Positions 55,220 through 64,000 of a stretch of DNA of 64,000 nt are shown one piece after another. Under the pieces are notes generated by a model. The model ran no database searches, was not told the DNA's origin, and saw only the letters and a list, made by a program, of their open reading frames with translations. This stretch comes from Clostridiales bacterium. GTDB lineage: Bacteria > Bacillota > Clostridia > Lachnospirales > Lachnospiraceae. Numbering within the stretch: position 1 is the stretch's first letter; every line of letters begins with the position of its first letter. The position numbers and the translations under genes were made by a program. The DNA is taken from positions 1 through 64,000 of the forward strand of contig JAJQIK010000052.1 of the NCBI GenBank assembly GCA_021199255.1, written 5' to 3'.

Positions 55220-56418
55220 ACCTGCGCCTGTTTTTCCACTATCCGCGCCTTAAGCCGCCCGTCCTTCAGATAAACCGCAGCCATCTCTCCGATCTTCGCC
55301 TGTTCGACAGACGACAAGGTCTTCCCGGCCTCATCTGCCACATAGGAATATCCCTGGTTCAGCTTATCCAGAGGGGATAAGCCCTTCATCTGTTCTACAT
55401 AAAGCGCCAGCCGGTGCCTCCTGTCAGACAGTTGTCCGTCCATAACATTCTGCAAACGTTCTTCCAGAGATAAGGCCTGCGTCCTCTTCATACGGATCGT
55501 GTTGAGAGGGCTTAAATAACGCAGCCTCAGGCCATACTGCTCCGTCTCTTTCCGGCAGCGCTGTACCGTCCTCTGACACATCTGCCGCAATGTGCCGCCA
55601 TACTCCGCCAGCTTATCCTGTAGCTGTTCCAGATCATAAACTGCCAGCTCTGCCGCTGCGGAGGGAGTCGGCGCGCGTAAATCCGCCACGTAATCCGCAA
55701 TCGTTGTATCCGTTTCATGCCCCACCGCCGAAATAATGGGAATCGGGCAGTCGAAAATCGCCTGCGCCACCGCTTCTTCATTAAAAGCCCATAAATCCTC
55801 TATGGAACCGCCGCCTCTGCCCACAATCAGGGTATCCACGCCTATGCGTTCCATCTCCCGAATCCCTCTGACAATACTGGGCGCCGCCGCCTCTCCCTGT
55901 ACGATGGCGGGATAAAGGATAATCTGCACATAAGGATTTCTTCTGGCGGCGATATTCATAATATCTCTGACCGCCGCGCCCGTGGCCGCCGTGACTACCC
56001 CCAGCGTCCTGATATATTTGGGAATGGGCTGCTTGTATTCCGGCGCAAACATTCCCCGCTCCTCCAGCTCCCGCTTCAGCAGCTCATACCGCTCATAGAG
56101 CGCACCAGCGCCGTCTAACCGAATCTGTCTGGCATATAGCTGGTATTTGCCGTCCCGCTCGTAGACATCCACGCTGCCGTTTACAATAATCTGCTGTCCC
56201 TCCGACAGCCGAAAGGATAAGCCGCCCCGGTTGGAGGCAAACATAACGCAGGCTATGGTTCCCTTCGCATCCTTTAATGTAAAATAAATATGTCCAGAGG
56301 AATGATACTTGCAGTTACTCACCTCGCCTTTTACCCGAATGGACTGCAGCATAAAATCCTGCGTGAACATATTTTTAATATAAGAATTGACCTGTGCAAC
56401 TGTATATACATTCTGCAT
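55207..56418 (-). CDS. xseA: Exodeoxyribonuclease VII large subunit
   Basis: Single-strand DNA exonuclease subunit of mismatch and repair processing. About 403 aa: OB-fold (RVKGEVSNCKYHSSGHIYF), catalytic domain with VGRGGGSIEDLWAFNEE and GHETDTTIADYVADLRAPTP, then a helical tail. ATG at 56416-56418 follows AGGTG; eight more upstream codons are open. Confidence 0.95.
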   Translation of the reverse strand: MQNVYTVAQVNSYIKNMFTQDFMLQSIRVKGEVSNCKYHSSGHIYFTLKDAKGTIACVMFASNRGGLSFRLSEGQQIIVNGSVDVYERDGKYQLYARQIRLDGAGALYERYELLKRELEERGMFAPEYKQPIPKYIRTLGVVTAATGAAVRDIMNIAARRNPYVQIILYPAIVQGEAAAPSIVRGIREMERIGVDTLIVGRGGGSIEDLWAFNEEAVAQAIFDCPIPIISAVGHETDTTIADYVADLRAPTPSAAAELAVYDLEQLQDKLAEYGGTLRQMCQRTVQRCRKETEQYGLRLRYLSPLNTIRMKRTQALSLEERLQNVMDGQLSDRRHRLALYVEQMKGLSPLDKLNQGYSYVADEAGKTLSSVEQAKIGEMAAVYLKDGRLKARIVEKQAQVWEN

Positions 56419-56434
56419 AACCACACCTGTCCGT

Positions 56435-56830
56435 TTATGCAAACTTCGCCAGGACGCCGTTTACAAATCCGGAGGAAGCGTCCTGTCCGAACTTCTTGGC
56501 AAGCTCCACCGCTTCATTGATAGCGACGCCCGTCGGTACGGATTCATCATACATAATTTCATAGACTGCCAGCCTCAGGATCGTCAGATCCACCTTACTC
56601 ATTCTTCCGGTGTTCCACCCCTCCGCCTTTTCATCGAGCAAAGCGTCTATCTGCGCAAGCTTCTCTGTAATTTTATTGTATTTGTCGGAAACATACGCAG
56701 CGTCGTCTTCCCTGGCCGCTCCCTCTTCCTCAAAAAAGAACCGCTCCTGCTCCGGCATATCTTCCATTGCGTTAAATTCCACGCGGAACAGCAATTTAAA
56801 AATCTGTTCCCGTAATTCTCGTCTGCTCAT
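56435..56830 (-). CDS. nusB: Transcription antitermination factor NusB
   Basis: Helical RNA-binding factor that acts with S10 in rRNA antitermination. About 131 aa, starting MSRRELREQIFKLLFRVEF; C-terminal half TILRLAVYEIMYDESVPTGV and GVAINEAVELAKKFG are the family signature. The frame continues 21 codons upstream but the Arg-rich extra part is not typical. Confidence 0.93.
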   Translation of the reverse strand: MSRRELREQIFKLLFRVEFNAMEDMPEQERFFFEEEGAAREDDAAYVSDKYNKITEKLAQIDALLDEKAEGWNTGRMSKVDLTILRLAVYEIMYDESVPTGVAINEAVELAKKFGQDASSGFVNGVLAKFA

Positions 56831-56873
56831 CGTAATTGTAACCGCGCCTTTCTCTCGTGTCCGCAAACAAGGG

Positions 56874-57260
56874 TTATTTCTCTTTCGCCACATGAATACC
56901 CGCTATACGGATATTGACGTCTGTGACTTCCAGCCCCGTCATATTCTCTATCGCGCTTTTGACCTTATTCTGTACCTGCTGGCAGGTCGCCGGAATATTA
57001 AAGCCGTACTCCATGGTAATGGAAAGCTCTGCTTTTACTTTCTGATTCAGCACCTCCACCCTGGCTCCCTTGGCAAGAGACTTCATCCCCACTTTCTTAA
57101 GAAGCTCATTGGACACGGTGCCTCCCATGGCGGCTACCCCTTCCACCTCCGCTGCGGCAAGCGCCGCAATCATAGCGACTACGTCGTCCGCTATCTTCAC
57201 GGTTCCCAGATTTCCGTCTTCCTGTAATACATAGGTATTTCGAGCTAATTCCTGTTCCAT
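56874..57260 (-). CDS. Asp23/Gls24-family protein (YqhY-like)
   Basis: Small alkaline-shock-family protein of about 128 aa; KIADDVVAMIAALAAAEVEGV and the C-terminal VTDVNIRIAGIHV are typical. In Bacillus the YqhY homolog at this locus affects acetyl-CoA carboxylase activity, but here acc genes are absent. Start is taken at 57258-57260; an ATG four codons upstream has AAAGG only one base away. First gene of the nusB run. Confidence 0.88.
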   Translation of the reverse strand: MEQELARNTYVLQEDGNLGTVKIADDVVAMIAALAAAEVEGVAAMGGTVSNELLKKVGMKSLAKGARVEVLNQKVKAELSITMEYGFNIPATCQQVQNKVKSAIENMTGLEVTDVNIRIAGIHVAKEK

Positions 57261-57364
57261 ATCAATAACCATGCCTTTCCCACAATCTGTGAATCTCCTG
57301 TCATTCCATCCTTGATTCTGAATAAGTATACCAAAATTTCTGATTCTTGCCTAGTCCTATTCCG

Positions 57365-58561
57365 TCAAAGCCAGAAGCTCATACTGTACTGTTTCTCGTT
57401 ATCCGTGTAGGATATCACTCCGTCCGGACAGTCCAGATAGCGGAAGATTCCCTGATGAATAATCAGCGCGTCCCTCATCTGCCCATATACCCTGGCATCT
57501 GCACATTTTAAGGTTACATAGGTACTGCCCTTCTCATAGCCCTCCTGAAAAATCTGCTCCAGCCTTTCCTCGTCCCACTGTGTAAAATACACGCCCTCGC
57601 GCACATAATAATTGTTTTCCATCGCCGTACACTCCGGCAGCTCCACTACATTGTCAATGGTATGGGTAATCTCCAACTGCTTCGTGGTTACGCATAAATA
57701 ATCATAATTGATTGTGGGAATTTTTTCATCGGGATATGAGACGGAGCCTTCCACCGCCTGATAAGAGGCGTCGCCCCAGGTCGTATCCACATAATAATAC
57801 TGCCCGTCGATTCTGACCAGATTCCAGGCGTGCCCTTCGCCGCCGATCACACGCCCCAGCGCCAGCGTTGCAAAAACTCCCGCCCTGTTTAACAAATACT
57901 GGGTGGCCTTCGCATATCCCTGACAGACTGAACGGCCTTCGATAAACACGGAACAGATATTCTGGTTATCCTGCGCTGTAGCGTCATATTCGGTGTGGTG
58001 AATAAGATATTCATAGATATACTTTACCCTGGTATATTCATCTGCGTCCTCCGGAATCCCCGCCAGGCATTGGTTGACATAATCATCGATCGCTTCCTGC
58101 TTGTCCTGCACCTCTTCCTGGCTGAACTGATAGGTACCGGTAAAGGTAATCTTACGAAGCACATCTCCCAGCGTATATTCTGTATACGTATACCCGTCTA
58201 CATAGAAAATTTCAGGCTGATCGTTGAGAACGCACTGGAAGACCTTCGATATTTCTTCCTTATCACAACTGGACAGCGTCACGTCCTGCTGAAAAGAAAG
58301 AAGCGCGTTGGCAATCTCTCTGTATAATGTCTTCTCCTCCTCCGACAGCATCTGGTAGGCATAGGCGTTTTCCAGATCTGTCTCAGTAAGAAGCTCCTCC
58401 TGCTGGAATACCTGCTCGGACAGCCCATACTCCTCCTGCGCCGCTCCCAAATCGGCCTGCTGATAGGTATCGCTCTTCTCATGGGGCAATTCATGCCATG
58501 CATAAGCCAGATATCCGGACAGTAACAACATACCGGCCAATAACATTCCTGTTCTTTTCAT
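57365..58561 (-). CDS. Exported transglutaminase-like protein
   Basis: About 398 aa with an N-terminal signal or anchor (MKRTGMLLAGMLLLSGYLAYA). Residues about 200-275 form a transglutaminase-like domain with the catalytic triad Cys in GRSVCQGYAKA, His in GGEGHAWNLV and Asp in YYVDTTWGD. The N-terminal third is helical and acidic. Such proteins in Clostridia are thought to act on wall or envelope peptides, as protease or cross-linker; this one is unassigned. The ATG at 58559-58561 follows GAGG at nine bases. Lies between prfC and asp23, not part of the usual Firmicutes order. Confidence 0.8.
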   Translation of the reverse strand: MKRTGMLLAGMLLLSGYLAYAWHELPHEKSDTYQQADLGAAQEEYGLSEQVFQQEELLTETDLENAYAYQMLSEEEKTLYREIANALLSFQQDVTLSSCDKEEISKVFQCVLNDQPEIFYVDGYTYTEYTLGDVLRKITFTGTYQFSQEEVQDKQEAIDDYVNQCLAGIPEDADEYTRVKYIYEYLIHHTEYDATAQDNQNICSVFIEGRSVCQGYAKATQYLLNRAGVFATLALGRVIGGEGHAWNLVRIDGQYYYVDTTWGDASYQAVEGSVSYPDEKIPTINYDYLCVTTKQLEITHTIDNVVELPECTAMENNYYVREGVYFTQWDEERLEQIFQEGYEKGSTYVTLKCADARVYGQMRDALIIHQGIFRYLDCPDGVISYTDNEKQYSMSFWL

Positions 58562-58600
58562 AGGCAATATCCTCATCACCGCAGATTCCGCACGGTTCTT

Positions 58601-60193
58601 TTAATTTCTGCCAAACTCAGATAAGATCAGTCCCTCATTTCTCTCTACCGTCATACCGATGCTCCACTGGTTCACAAACAGCAGCAGCGGATTTCCCTTC
58701 AAATCTTTAATCTTCTTCATATCGGAAGTGCCCGTCAGCTTGTCCAGATCCAGATCCTGATTCTCAATCCAGCGAATGTGCTCATAAGGAAGATGCTCCA
58801 GCTTAATCTCCACATTATATTCATTCTCAAGACGATATTGAAGCACGTCGAACTGCAATACGCCCACCACTCCTACAATAATCTCTTCCAGACCGGTATG
58901 AAATTCCTGAAATATCTGAATTGCGCCCTCCTGTGCAATCTGTGTGATTCCTTTCACAAACTGTTTTCGTTTCATGGTATCAACCTGCCTTACCCTTGCA
59001 AAATGCTCCGGGGCAAAGGTAGGAATCCCCTCATATTCAAACTGCTCCTTCGGCATACAGATCGTATCCCCAATGGAGAAAATGCCCGGATCAAATACGC
59101 CGATAATATCTCCCGCATAGGCCTCGCTCAATATCTTACGTTCATCTGCCATAATCTGCTGCGGCTGGGACAGCCTCATGACCTTGCCCCCCTGCACATG
59201 CTTCACCTCGGCTCCGGCGTCAAATCTTCCCGAGCAGATACGCATAAACGCCACTCTGTCGCGGTGCGCCTTATTCATATTCGCCTGAATCTTAAAGACA
59301 AAGGCGGAAAAATCATGCTCCACCGGGTCGATCAGCCCTATATCCGCCTTGCGCGGAAGCGGCGGCGTAGTCATCTTCAAAAAATGCTGCAGAAAAATCT
59401 CCACACCGAAATTCGTAAGCGCCGAACCAAAGAAAACAGGGGTCAGTTCTCCCGCCCGTATCAATTCCAAATCATATTCCGCGCTGGCGCCGTCTAACAG
59501 TTCTATCTCGTCAAAAAGCTGCGTCCTGCCCGCTTCGCCGATATACTCCGTCAGCAGCTCTTCCTCTGTAATCGGAATCCGGGTGGCATGTCCCTCTTTG
59601 GTTCCCTTCTCCGTATCGGAATAGGTAATCACGCACTGTCCGGCGCGTTCATAGACTCCCTTAAAGCTCTTACCGGAGCCGATGGGCCAGTTGACAGGAC
59701 AGGTGGCGATTCCCAGCTCCTTTTCGATTTCATCTAACAATTCAAAGGTATCGTTAGCGTCTCTGTCCAGCTTATTGATAAAGGTAAAGATAGGGATATG
59801 CCGCATCACGCATACCTTAAACAGCTTGCGCGTCTGAGCCTCCACGCCCTTGGACGCGTCGATCACCATTACCGCCGAATCCGCCGCCATCAGCGTTCTG
59901 TAAGTATCCTCCGAGAAATCCTGATGTCCCGGCGTATCCAGAATATTAATGCAAAAGCCGTCATATTCAAATTGCAGGACGGAGGAGGTGACGGAAATCC
60001 CTCGCTCCTTCTCGATTTCCATCCAATCGGAAACCGCATGTCTGGCCGTCGCTTTCCCCTTGACGCTGCCCGCCAGATTAATAGCGCCTCCATATAATAA
60101 GAACTTTTCGGTCAAAGTCGTCTTGCCCGCGTCGGGATGCGAAATAATCGCAAAGGTTCTTCTTTTGTTAATCTCATCCGCATAATTACTCAC
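58601..60193 (-). CDS. prfC: Peptide chain release factor 3
   Basis: GTPase that recycles RF1/RF2 after termination. G1 motif SHPDAGKTTLTEKFL, G3 DTPGHQDF, G4 NKLDRD. The GTG at 60191-60193 has GGAGG eight bases upstream and gives 530 aa, the usual RF3 length; an ATG 13 codons earlier (60232) shares one base with the deoB stop and is less likely. Confidence 0.95.
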   Translation of the reverse strand: MSNYADEINKRRTFAIISHPDAGKTTLTEKFLLYGGAINLAGSVKGKATARHAVSDWMEIEKERGISVTSSVLQFEYDGFCINILDTPGHQDFSEDTYRTLMAADSAVMVIDASKGVEAQTRKLFKVCVMRHIPIFTFINKLDRDANDTFELLDEIEKELGIATCPVNWPIGSGKSFKGVYERAGQCVITYSDTEKGTKEGHATRIPITEEELLTEYIGEAGRTQLFDEIELLDGASAEYDLELIRAGELTPVFFGSALTNFGVEIFLQHFLKMTTPPLPRKADIGLIDPVEHDFSAFVFKIQANMNKAHRDRVAFMRICSGRFDAGAEVKHVQGGKVMRLSQPQQIMADERKILSEAYAGDIIGVFDPGIFSIGDTICMPKEQFEYEGIPTFAPEHFARVRQVDTMKRKQFVKGITQIAQEGAIQIFQEFHTGLEEIIVGVVGVLQFDVLQYRLENEYNVEIKLEHLPYEHIRWIENQDLDLDKLTGTSDMKKIKDLKGNPLLLFVNQWSIGMTVERNEGLILSEFGRN

Positions 60194-60231
60194 GTTTTTA
60201 TCCTCCAACTCAAATCTTTCCTCTCCATTCA

Positions 60232-61383
60232 TTACAGCATGGAAGCGCCGGCGAACTCCGGCCTGATGCCGAAATAATCAAGCACGGTCGCCCCGATATC
60301 CGCAAAGGTCTCCCGTGTGCCCAAGTTCGCGGGAACTACCTTCCTGCCATACATCAGAAACGGCGTATATTCCCTGGAATGATCGGTAGATACCGTATAG
60401 CCGGGATCGCAGCCATGATCCGCCGTAATCATCAGAATATCATCTTCTCTCAGCTTCTTCAATATTTCCGGCAGCTTCCGGTCAAAATAAGCAAGAGCCC
60501 CCGCATATCCGTCGATATCATTGCGATGCCCGTAAAGCATATCAAAATCCACCAGATTGACAAAGCATAATCCCTCAAAATTCTGAGCCAGATAATCTAA
60601 GGTTCTCTCGATCCCCTCGCCATTGCCCTGGGTATACACGAAATCCGTGATTCCTCTCCCCGCAAAGATATCCTGAATCTTCCCCACAGAGATCACCGCC
60701 TTGTCCGCCGCTTTCAACTGATCCAGCATCGTCGTCCCCGGCGGCTCCAGGGAAAAATCATGACGCTTCGACGTCCTTGTATAATGGCCGCTTGTTCCCA
60801 CAAAGGGACGTGCAATCACTCTCCCAACCGCGTGCTCCCCCTGTAAAATCCGCCTTGCCTGCCTGCAATATTCATATAGCGTCTCCACCGGCACAACCTC
60901 CTCATGGGCGGCAATCTGAAACACACTGTCGGCAGACGTATAAACGATTAAATCGCCCGTCTTCCGATGTTCATCGCCATACTTCTGAATCACTTCCGTA
61001 CCCGAATAAGGCATATTGCACAACACGCCCCTGCCGGTAGCCTTGCGAAACGCCTGTAGAACCTCTTCCGGAAATCCCTTGGGATAGGTCGGCAGGGGGC
61101 GTCTGGAGCAGATTCCCGCGATCTCCCAGTGCCCTATAGTCGTATCTTTCCCTCTGGACGCCTCTTTCATACGGGCGATTCTTGCCGTCGGCGTCTCCAC
61201 GCCCGCCCCGCAGGTCACTCCGTCGATATTAAATAATCCCATCTGCTTCATATAAGGCATATAAAACGCAGAGCTTGAGGACACAGACCTCAGCGTATTC
61301 GTGCCCTGATCGCCATAGGCTGCCGCGTCCTCCATTTCTCCGATACCAAAGCTATCCAAAACGATTAAAAAAACCCTTTTCAT
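60232..61383 (-). CDS. deoB: Phosphopentomutase
   Basis: Interconverts ribose 1- and 5-phosphates in nucleoside use. 383 aa of the alkaline-phosphatase fold: LDSFGIGEMEDAAAYGD, catalytic Thr in GTNTL, and metal site TADHGCDPGY followed by DHSREYTPFL. Close upstream of prfC. No other deo or nucleoside genes are in the window. Confidence 0.96.
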   Translation of the reverse strand: MKRVFLIVLDSFGIGEMEDAAAYGDQGTNTLRSVSSSSAFYMPYMKQMGLFNIDGVTCGAGVETPTARIARMKEASRGKDTTIGHWEIAGICSRRPLPTYPKGFPEEVLQAFRKATGRGVLCNMPYSGTEVIQKYGDEHRKTGDLIVYTSADSVFQIAAHEEVVPVETLYEYCRQARRILQGEHAVGRVIARPFVGTSGHYTRTSKRHDFSLEPPGTTMLDQLKAADKAVISVGKIQDIFAGRGITDFVYTQGNGEGIERTLDYLAQNFEGLCFVNLVDFDMLYGHRNDIDGYAGALAYFDRKLPEILKKLREDDILMITADHGCDPGYTVSTDHSREYTPFLMYGRKVVPANLGTRETFADIGATVLDYFGIRPEFAGASML

Positions 61384-61485
61384 CCTTTGCCTCCATTTCT
61401 CCCGCGCTCATGATGCGCCTTGTCATAAGACGCCCTTCCCACAATACCATAGGGATATCTTATCATAAATTTTGTGGCCGTGCAC

Positions 61486-62181
61486 CTAATTTGCGCTGAC
61501 GGTGCTGATAATAACGGCGTCCGCGCTGACGCCGGTCTTACGGATCACAATGTCCTCAATCTGGGCGCGCTGGGCTTCCGTTAATTCCGTGGTATTAACC
61601 ACCACGTCTACACTGTCCCCGTCAATGCTGACAATGGCGTCTTCAAACCCTTTGGCTTCCAGCAGAATCTCCGCCGCCGTTTCCTTCTCCGCGATATCCG
61701 TCATGGAAATCATGCTGTCAACCGCTTCCTGCTTCTGGGTCTCGCTGATATTAGCGTTATTGATAATCTCTAACAGCGTCTCCTTGTTCTGCGCCCTGGT
61801 CTGCTCTTTTTCCAGCTTCGCGCCGGATAAAGCCGAAGTCGCGCCGGCGGATGTAAAGACAGCTTCCCCCGGCACCTCTTCCATCTGTTCCTCCGCCAGC
61901 GCTTCCTCCAGTTCTTCGTCCACGCTGCCGCTTTCCGCCATAGTCACGTCGCTGTCCAAGCTCTCGATATCTCCTGACGCCTGCTCCAGATCCTCCTCAG
62001 ACAAATCCTCCAACGCCGCATAATCCAAATTCCCCAAATCATCAGTTGCAATCTCTCCGTTCACGGACATGATTTCTTCATCGGTTACTTTAGTACCTGC
62101 GAAATTCAGATAACCCGCCACCGCAATCATGATCGCGAGGGCGGTAATCATCATCTGATTCTTCTTGATCATATTTTTCAA
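61486..62181 (-). CDS. spoIIIAH: Stage III sporulation protein AH
   Basis: Mother-cell part of the SpoIIIA-SpoIIQ channel joining mother cell and forespore. 231 aa: one membrane segment (about 9-27) and a YscJ/FliF-like C-terminal domain (about 140-228, with MISMTDIAEKETAAEILLEA and VVNTTELTEAQRAQIEDIV). Last gene of the operon. Confidence 0.92.
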   Translation of the reverse strand: MKNMIKKNQMMITALAIMIAVAGYLNFAGTKVTDEEIMSVNGEIATDDLGNLDYAALEDLSEEDLEQASGDIESLDSDVTMAESGSVDEELEEALAEEQMEEVPGEAVFTSAGATSALSGAKLEKEQTRAQNKETLLEIINNANISETQKQEAVDSMISMTDIAEKETAAEILLEAKGFEDAIVSIDGDSVDVVVNTTELTEAQRAQIEDIVIRKTGVSADAVIISTVSAN

Positions 62182-62194
62182 TGTCTTCTCCCCT

Positions 62195-62836
62195 TCACTG
62201 ATTATTATTTTTCATCTTAACTACTGTTATTTTATTCATGTCTATATCAAATAATACCTGAATTGCTTCGATTATATTCTGCCTTACCAGGATTTCATCG
62301 GCTCCCTGGGCAATCACTACCACTCCCTCCACCACAGGCGGCAGGGTCTTGACCACATAGGGAACGCTGTTTCCATTCTCATCTACGGTATAAATCGTAG
62401 CGCCCTCGTTCCGGCTCTCCTCCACCCTGCGGCTCCCCCCGGCCGCGTCGCTTTCCACTGTATCGGACCATTCCTCCGGCCCGTCCTTTTCCACAATCCT
62501 TTCCTCAGACGCCTTTAGGGTAATCAGAACCCTGACCTCCCCGGCTCCCTCCACACAGCTCAGGGCATTTTCCAGCTTGTCTTCCCAATAACCGGTATAC
62601 GCCGCTTCCGTCCCGCTTTCCGACAGCGTCGGGGAAGCGGCAGGCTGGGAATCTTCCTCCTGTGTTTCTATTGTATCATTCATGATGTCCGATAGACCGG
62701 ACTTTGTCTCTGTGGATTTGACAGGCCATACGATGACGCACAGCAATATCCCGGTCAAAATAATAATCAGGCACTGATCCTTTCTCAGCTTTCCGCCCCC
62801 GGTCAGCTTTTCCAGCAGCTTCTTACCAGCCTCCAC
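62195..62836 (-). CDS. spoIIIAG: Stage III sporulation protein AG
   Basis: 213 aa, membrane segment near residues 22-38 and a soluble ring-forming domain with ENALSCVEGAGEVRVLITLK and GVVVIAQGADEILVRQNI. Forms a large ring in the feeding channel. Overlaps spoIIIAF by 14 bases. Confidence 0.92.
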   Translation of the reverse strand: MEAGKKLLEKLTGGGKLRKDQCLIIILTGILLCVIVWPVKSTETKSGLSDIMNDTIETQEEDSQPAASPTLSESGTEAAYTGYWEDKLENALSCVEGAGEVRVLITLKASEERIVEKDGPEEWSDTVESDAAGGSRRVEESRNEGATIYTVDENGNSVPYVVKTLPPVVEGVVVIAQGADEILVRQNIIEAIQVLFDIDMNKITVVKMKNNNQ

Positions 62837-63458
62837 TGCACACCACCTCCACTCTGCTCTCCTCTATTTCCAGGGCGTCTGCGAACAACTGTCGGTATGA
62901 GGCCGCATCTGCCGTGTCTTCCGTAGAATCTGTCCCGGAGGCAATGACAATGTCCTCTATTTGAATAGGAGACCGGGCTGCCTCTCCCTTTGCTCCCTCA
63001 TCAGACGGGACTATTTTCTCCATCACGACCAGTATCTTTTCCAGCGACCATTCCTCTTCGCCGATTCCCTCTCCTGTCCCCTCTTCCATCTGTATTTCCA
63101 CCTCCGCCACCTGATAGGGCTCTTCCGGAAGCAGTTGATTCAGGCGGGACTGTAGTTCTTCCTCGATCTGCTGCACTGCGGTATCCCTTACCGCCGCGTT
63201 TTCCCACAGGCTCTGCGCGTCCTGTCCTGTTTCCATCTCCTCCAGCCGCCGGGTTATCTGTTCCGTCTCATAGACCCATTCCTCCGTAATATCCTCCGCT
63301 TCCGACAGAAACGGCCTGACAAACAGCAGCAGAATCATAACACCCGCTACTAATTTAATATATTTTTCATACTGCCTGCCGGGGGCAAAATGCATCACCG
63401 CCTGCGCCGCTATCATAAAGATACCGATTTCTCTGATATTCCCAAGGATTGTCCCCAT
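62823..63458 (-). CDS. spoIIIAF: Stage III sporulation protein AF
   Basis: 211 aa with two N-terminal membrane segments (about 5-22 and 34-51) and an acidic soluble part. The sequence is less conserved, but its place between AE and AG and the two-segment start (NIREIGIFMIAAQAVMHFAPGRQYEKYIKLV region) fit SpoIIIAF. Confidence 0.88.
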   Translation of the reverse strand: MGTILGNIREIGIFMIAAQAVMHFAPGRQYEKYIKLVAGVMILLLFVRPFLSEAEDITEEWVYETEQITRRLEEMETGQDAQSLWENAAVRDTAVQQIEEELQSRLNQLLPEEPYQVAEVEIQMEEGTGEGIGEEEWSLEKILVVMEKIVPSDEGAKGEAARSPIQIEDIVIASGTDSTEDTADAASYRQLFADALEIEESRVEVVCSGGW

Positions 63459-64000
63459 TATAGCCCCCTGCCCGTCGTATAGGTAATAATCGCGATCTGT
63501 ATCACAAACATGCCCACCGAAGCCAACGCCAGCTTAAGCAGCATCCAGTTGCCATTGCCTACCCGGTCGGCACAGTTGGCTATTCTCTTATCACTGACAA
63601 CGCCGATCAGGGCGGCGCTTAGCTTGGTGGCGCAGGAGAGCAGCAGCATTTTCATCAGCGGTATGCTGCACAGCATAATAAGAACAAGTGTTATGTAAAT
63701 ACCGATGCTGTTTTTGATCAGCACCGCGGAGCCGATTACCATTTCAAACATTCCCTCCGTCAATCCGCCGATTCCCGGTATGACGGCTACCGCTTTCTTA
63801 AACGCGGCAACCTGAAGGGAATCCAGAACAGGCGATATCATAGACTGTAAAAGGCTGAAGCCCGTGATAATGCCCAGCGTGACCTTTAGACTGATTCCGA
63901 TTACCTTCTCCAATAGCTCCAGCAGCATAGTCAGCCTCTCCTCCATCCATACCCCGTTAATCACTGTCAGCAGGACATAACTGTATACCACCGGCAGCAG
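63458..64000 (-). CDS. spoIIIAE: Stage III sporulation protein AE, partial (5' end beyond window)
   Basis: C-terminal ~180 residues of SpoIIIAE, a polytopic membrane component of the SpoIIIA complex. The frame stays open to the window edge (codons for LLPVVYSYVLL at the end), so the gene is cut. Typical parts are VAAFKKAVAVIPGIGGLTEGMF and KMLLLSCATKLSAALIGVVSD, in a series of membrane segments. It shares one base with spoIIIAF. Confidence 0.93.
   Translation of the reverse strand: MLPVVYSYVLLTVINGVWMEERLTMLLELLEKVIGISLKVTLGIITGFSLLQSMISPVLDSLQVAAFKKAVAVIPGIGGLTEGMFEMVIGSAVLIKNSIGIYITLVLIMLCSIPLMKMLLLSCATKLSAALIGVVSDKRIANCADRVGNGNWMLLKLALASVGMFVIQIAIITYTTGRGL

Overview
The window looks like a chromosomal segment of a spore-forming, Gram-positive Clostridia, most likely a Lachnospiraceae-type gut anaerobe. 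This rests on gene content and order (SpoIIIA operon, spoIVB next to a spo0A-like gene, spoIIM, CotF-like coat proteins, an RNase Y/RecX/RecA block, CIRCE-controlled groESL) and on protein character. No marker gene gives a species. Most genes lie on the minus strand. Plus-strand genes are a PHP phosphatase, SpoVB, DAHP synthase and RqcH/NFACT. I see no insertion sequence, prophage, CRISPR array, rRNA or tRNA.

Layout from left to right, with transcription mostly right to left. Positions 1-3373 hold the trans-translation and secretion block secG, rnr, smpB and ssrA (tmRNA, 3' end cut by the window edge). Positions 3513-8789 hold an accessory group: a BspA-type leucine-rich-repeat protein, a MoxR-like AAA ATPase, a VWA/metallopeptidase-like protein, a TraX-like membrane protein and an MBL hydrolase, followed upstream by the stringent-response gene rel. 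Positions 11361-13432 are groES-groEL with CIRCE, followed by a degenerate GGDEF protein. Positions 14704-18006 are the lower glycolysis genes gap-pgk-tpiA with an unassigned palindrome at the gap promoter. Positions 18033-23373 hold a HisJ-like phosphatase, an unknown protein, mnmA, spoVB and a DAHP synthase. Positions 23376-27376 hold xerD, spoIIM, a NUDIX hydrolase and an aminotransferase with a structured leader. Positions 27455-30930 are recA-recX-rny with LexA-like boxes.

Positions 31180-32605 encode a tyrosine/glycine/asparagine repeat membrane protein with a DUF3298-like end. Positions 32657-39112 are one long housekeeping run: yicC, remA, gmk, rpoZ, an orphan trpD, rimO, pgsA and cinA. 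It is divergent from the NFACT/RqcH gene. Positions 41102-45914 hold an MBL lipoprotein, two small coat-like proteins, a MurJ/SpoVB-type flippase and glgA. Positions 46054-57260 are the classic Firmicutes run asp23, nusB, xseA, xseB, ispA, dxs, tlyA, nadK, argR, recN, spoIVB and a spo0A-like gene. Positions 57365-64000 hold a transglutaminase-like protein, prfC, deoB and the end of the spoIIIA operon (AE partial, AF, AG, AH).

The most notable points are these. The spo0A-locus gene has an intact DNA-binding domain but has lost most of its receiver. The aminotransferase leader has a loop-to-downstream pairing that would form a pseudoknot next to the ribosome binding site. A MoxR/VWA/LRR cassette has an altered HExxH motif. 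There is an orphan TrpD, a catalytically degenerate GGDEF protein, and palindromes at two promoter regions that no known regulator in the window explains. No single dramatic new system is evident; most of the window is conserved core genome.
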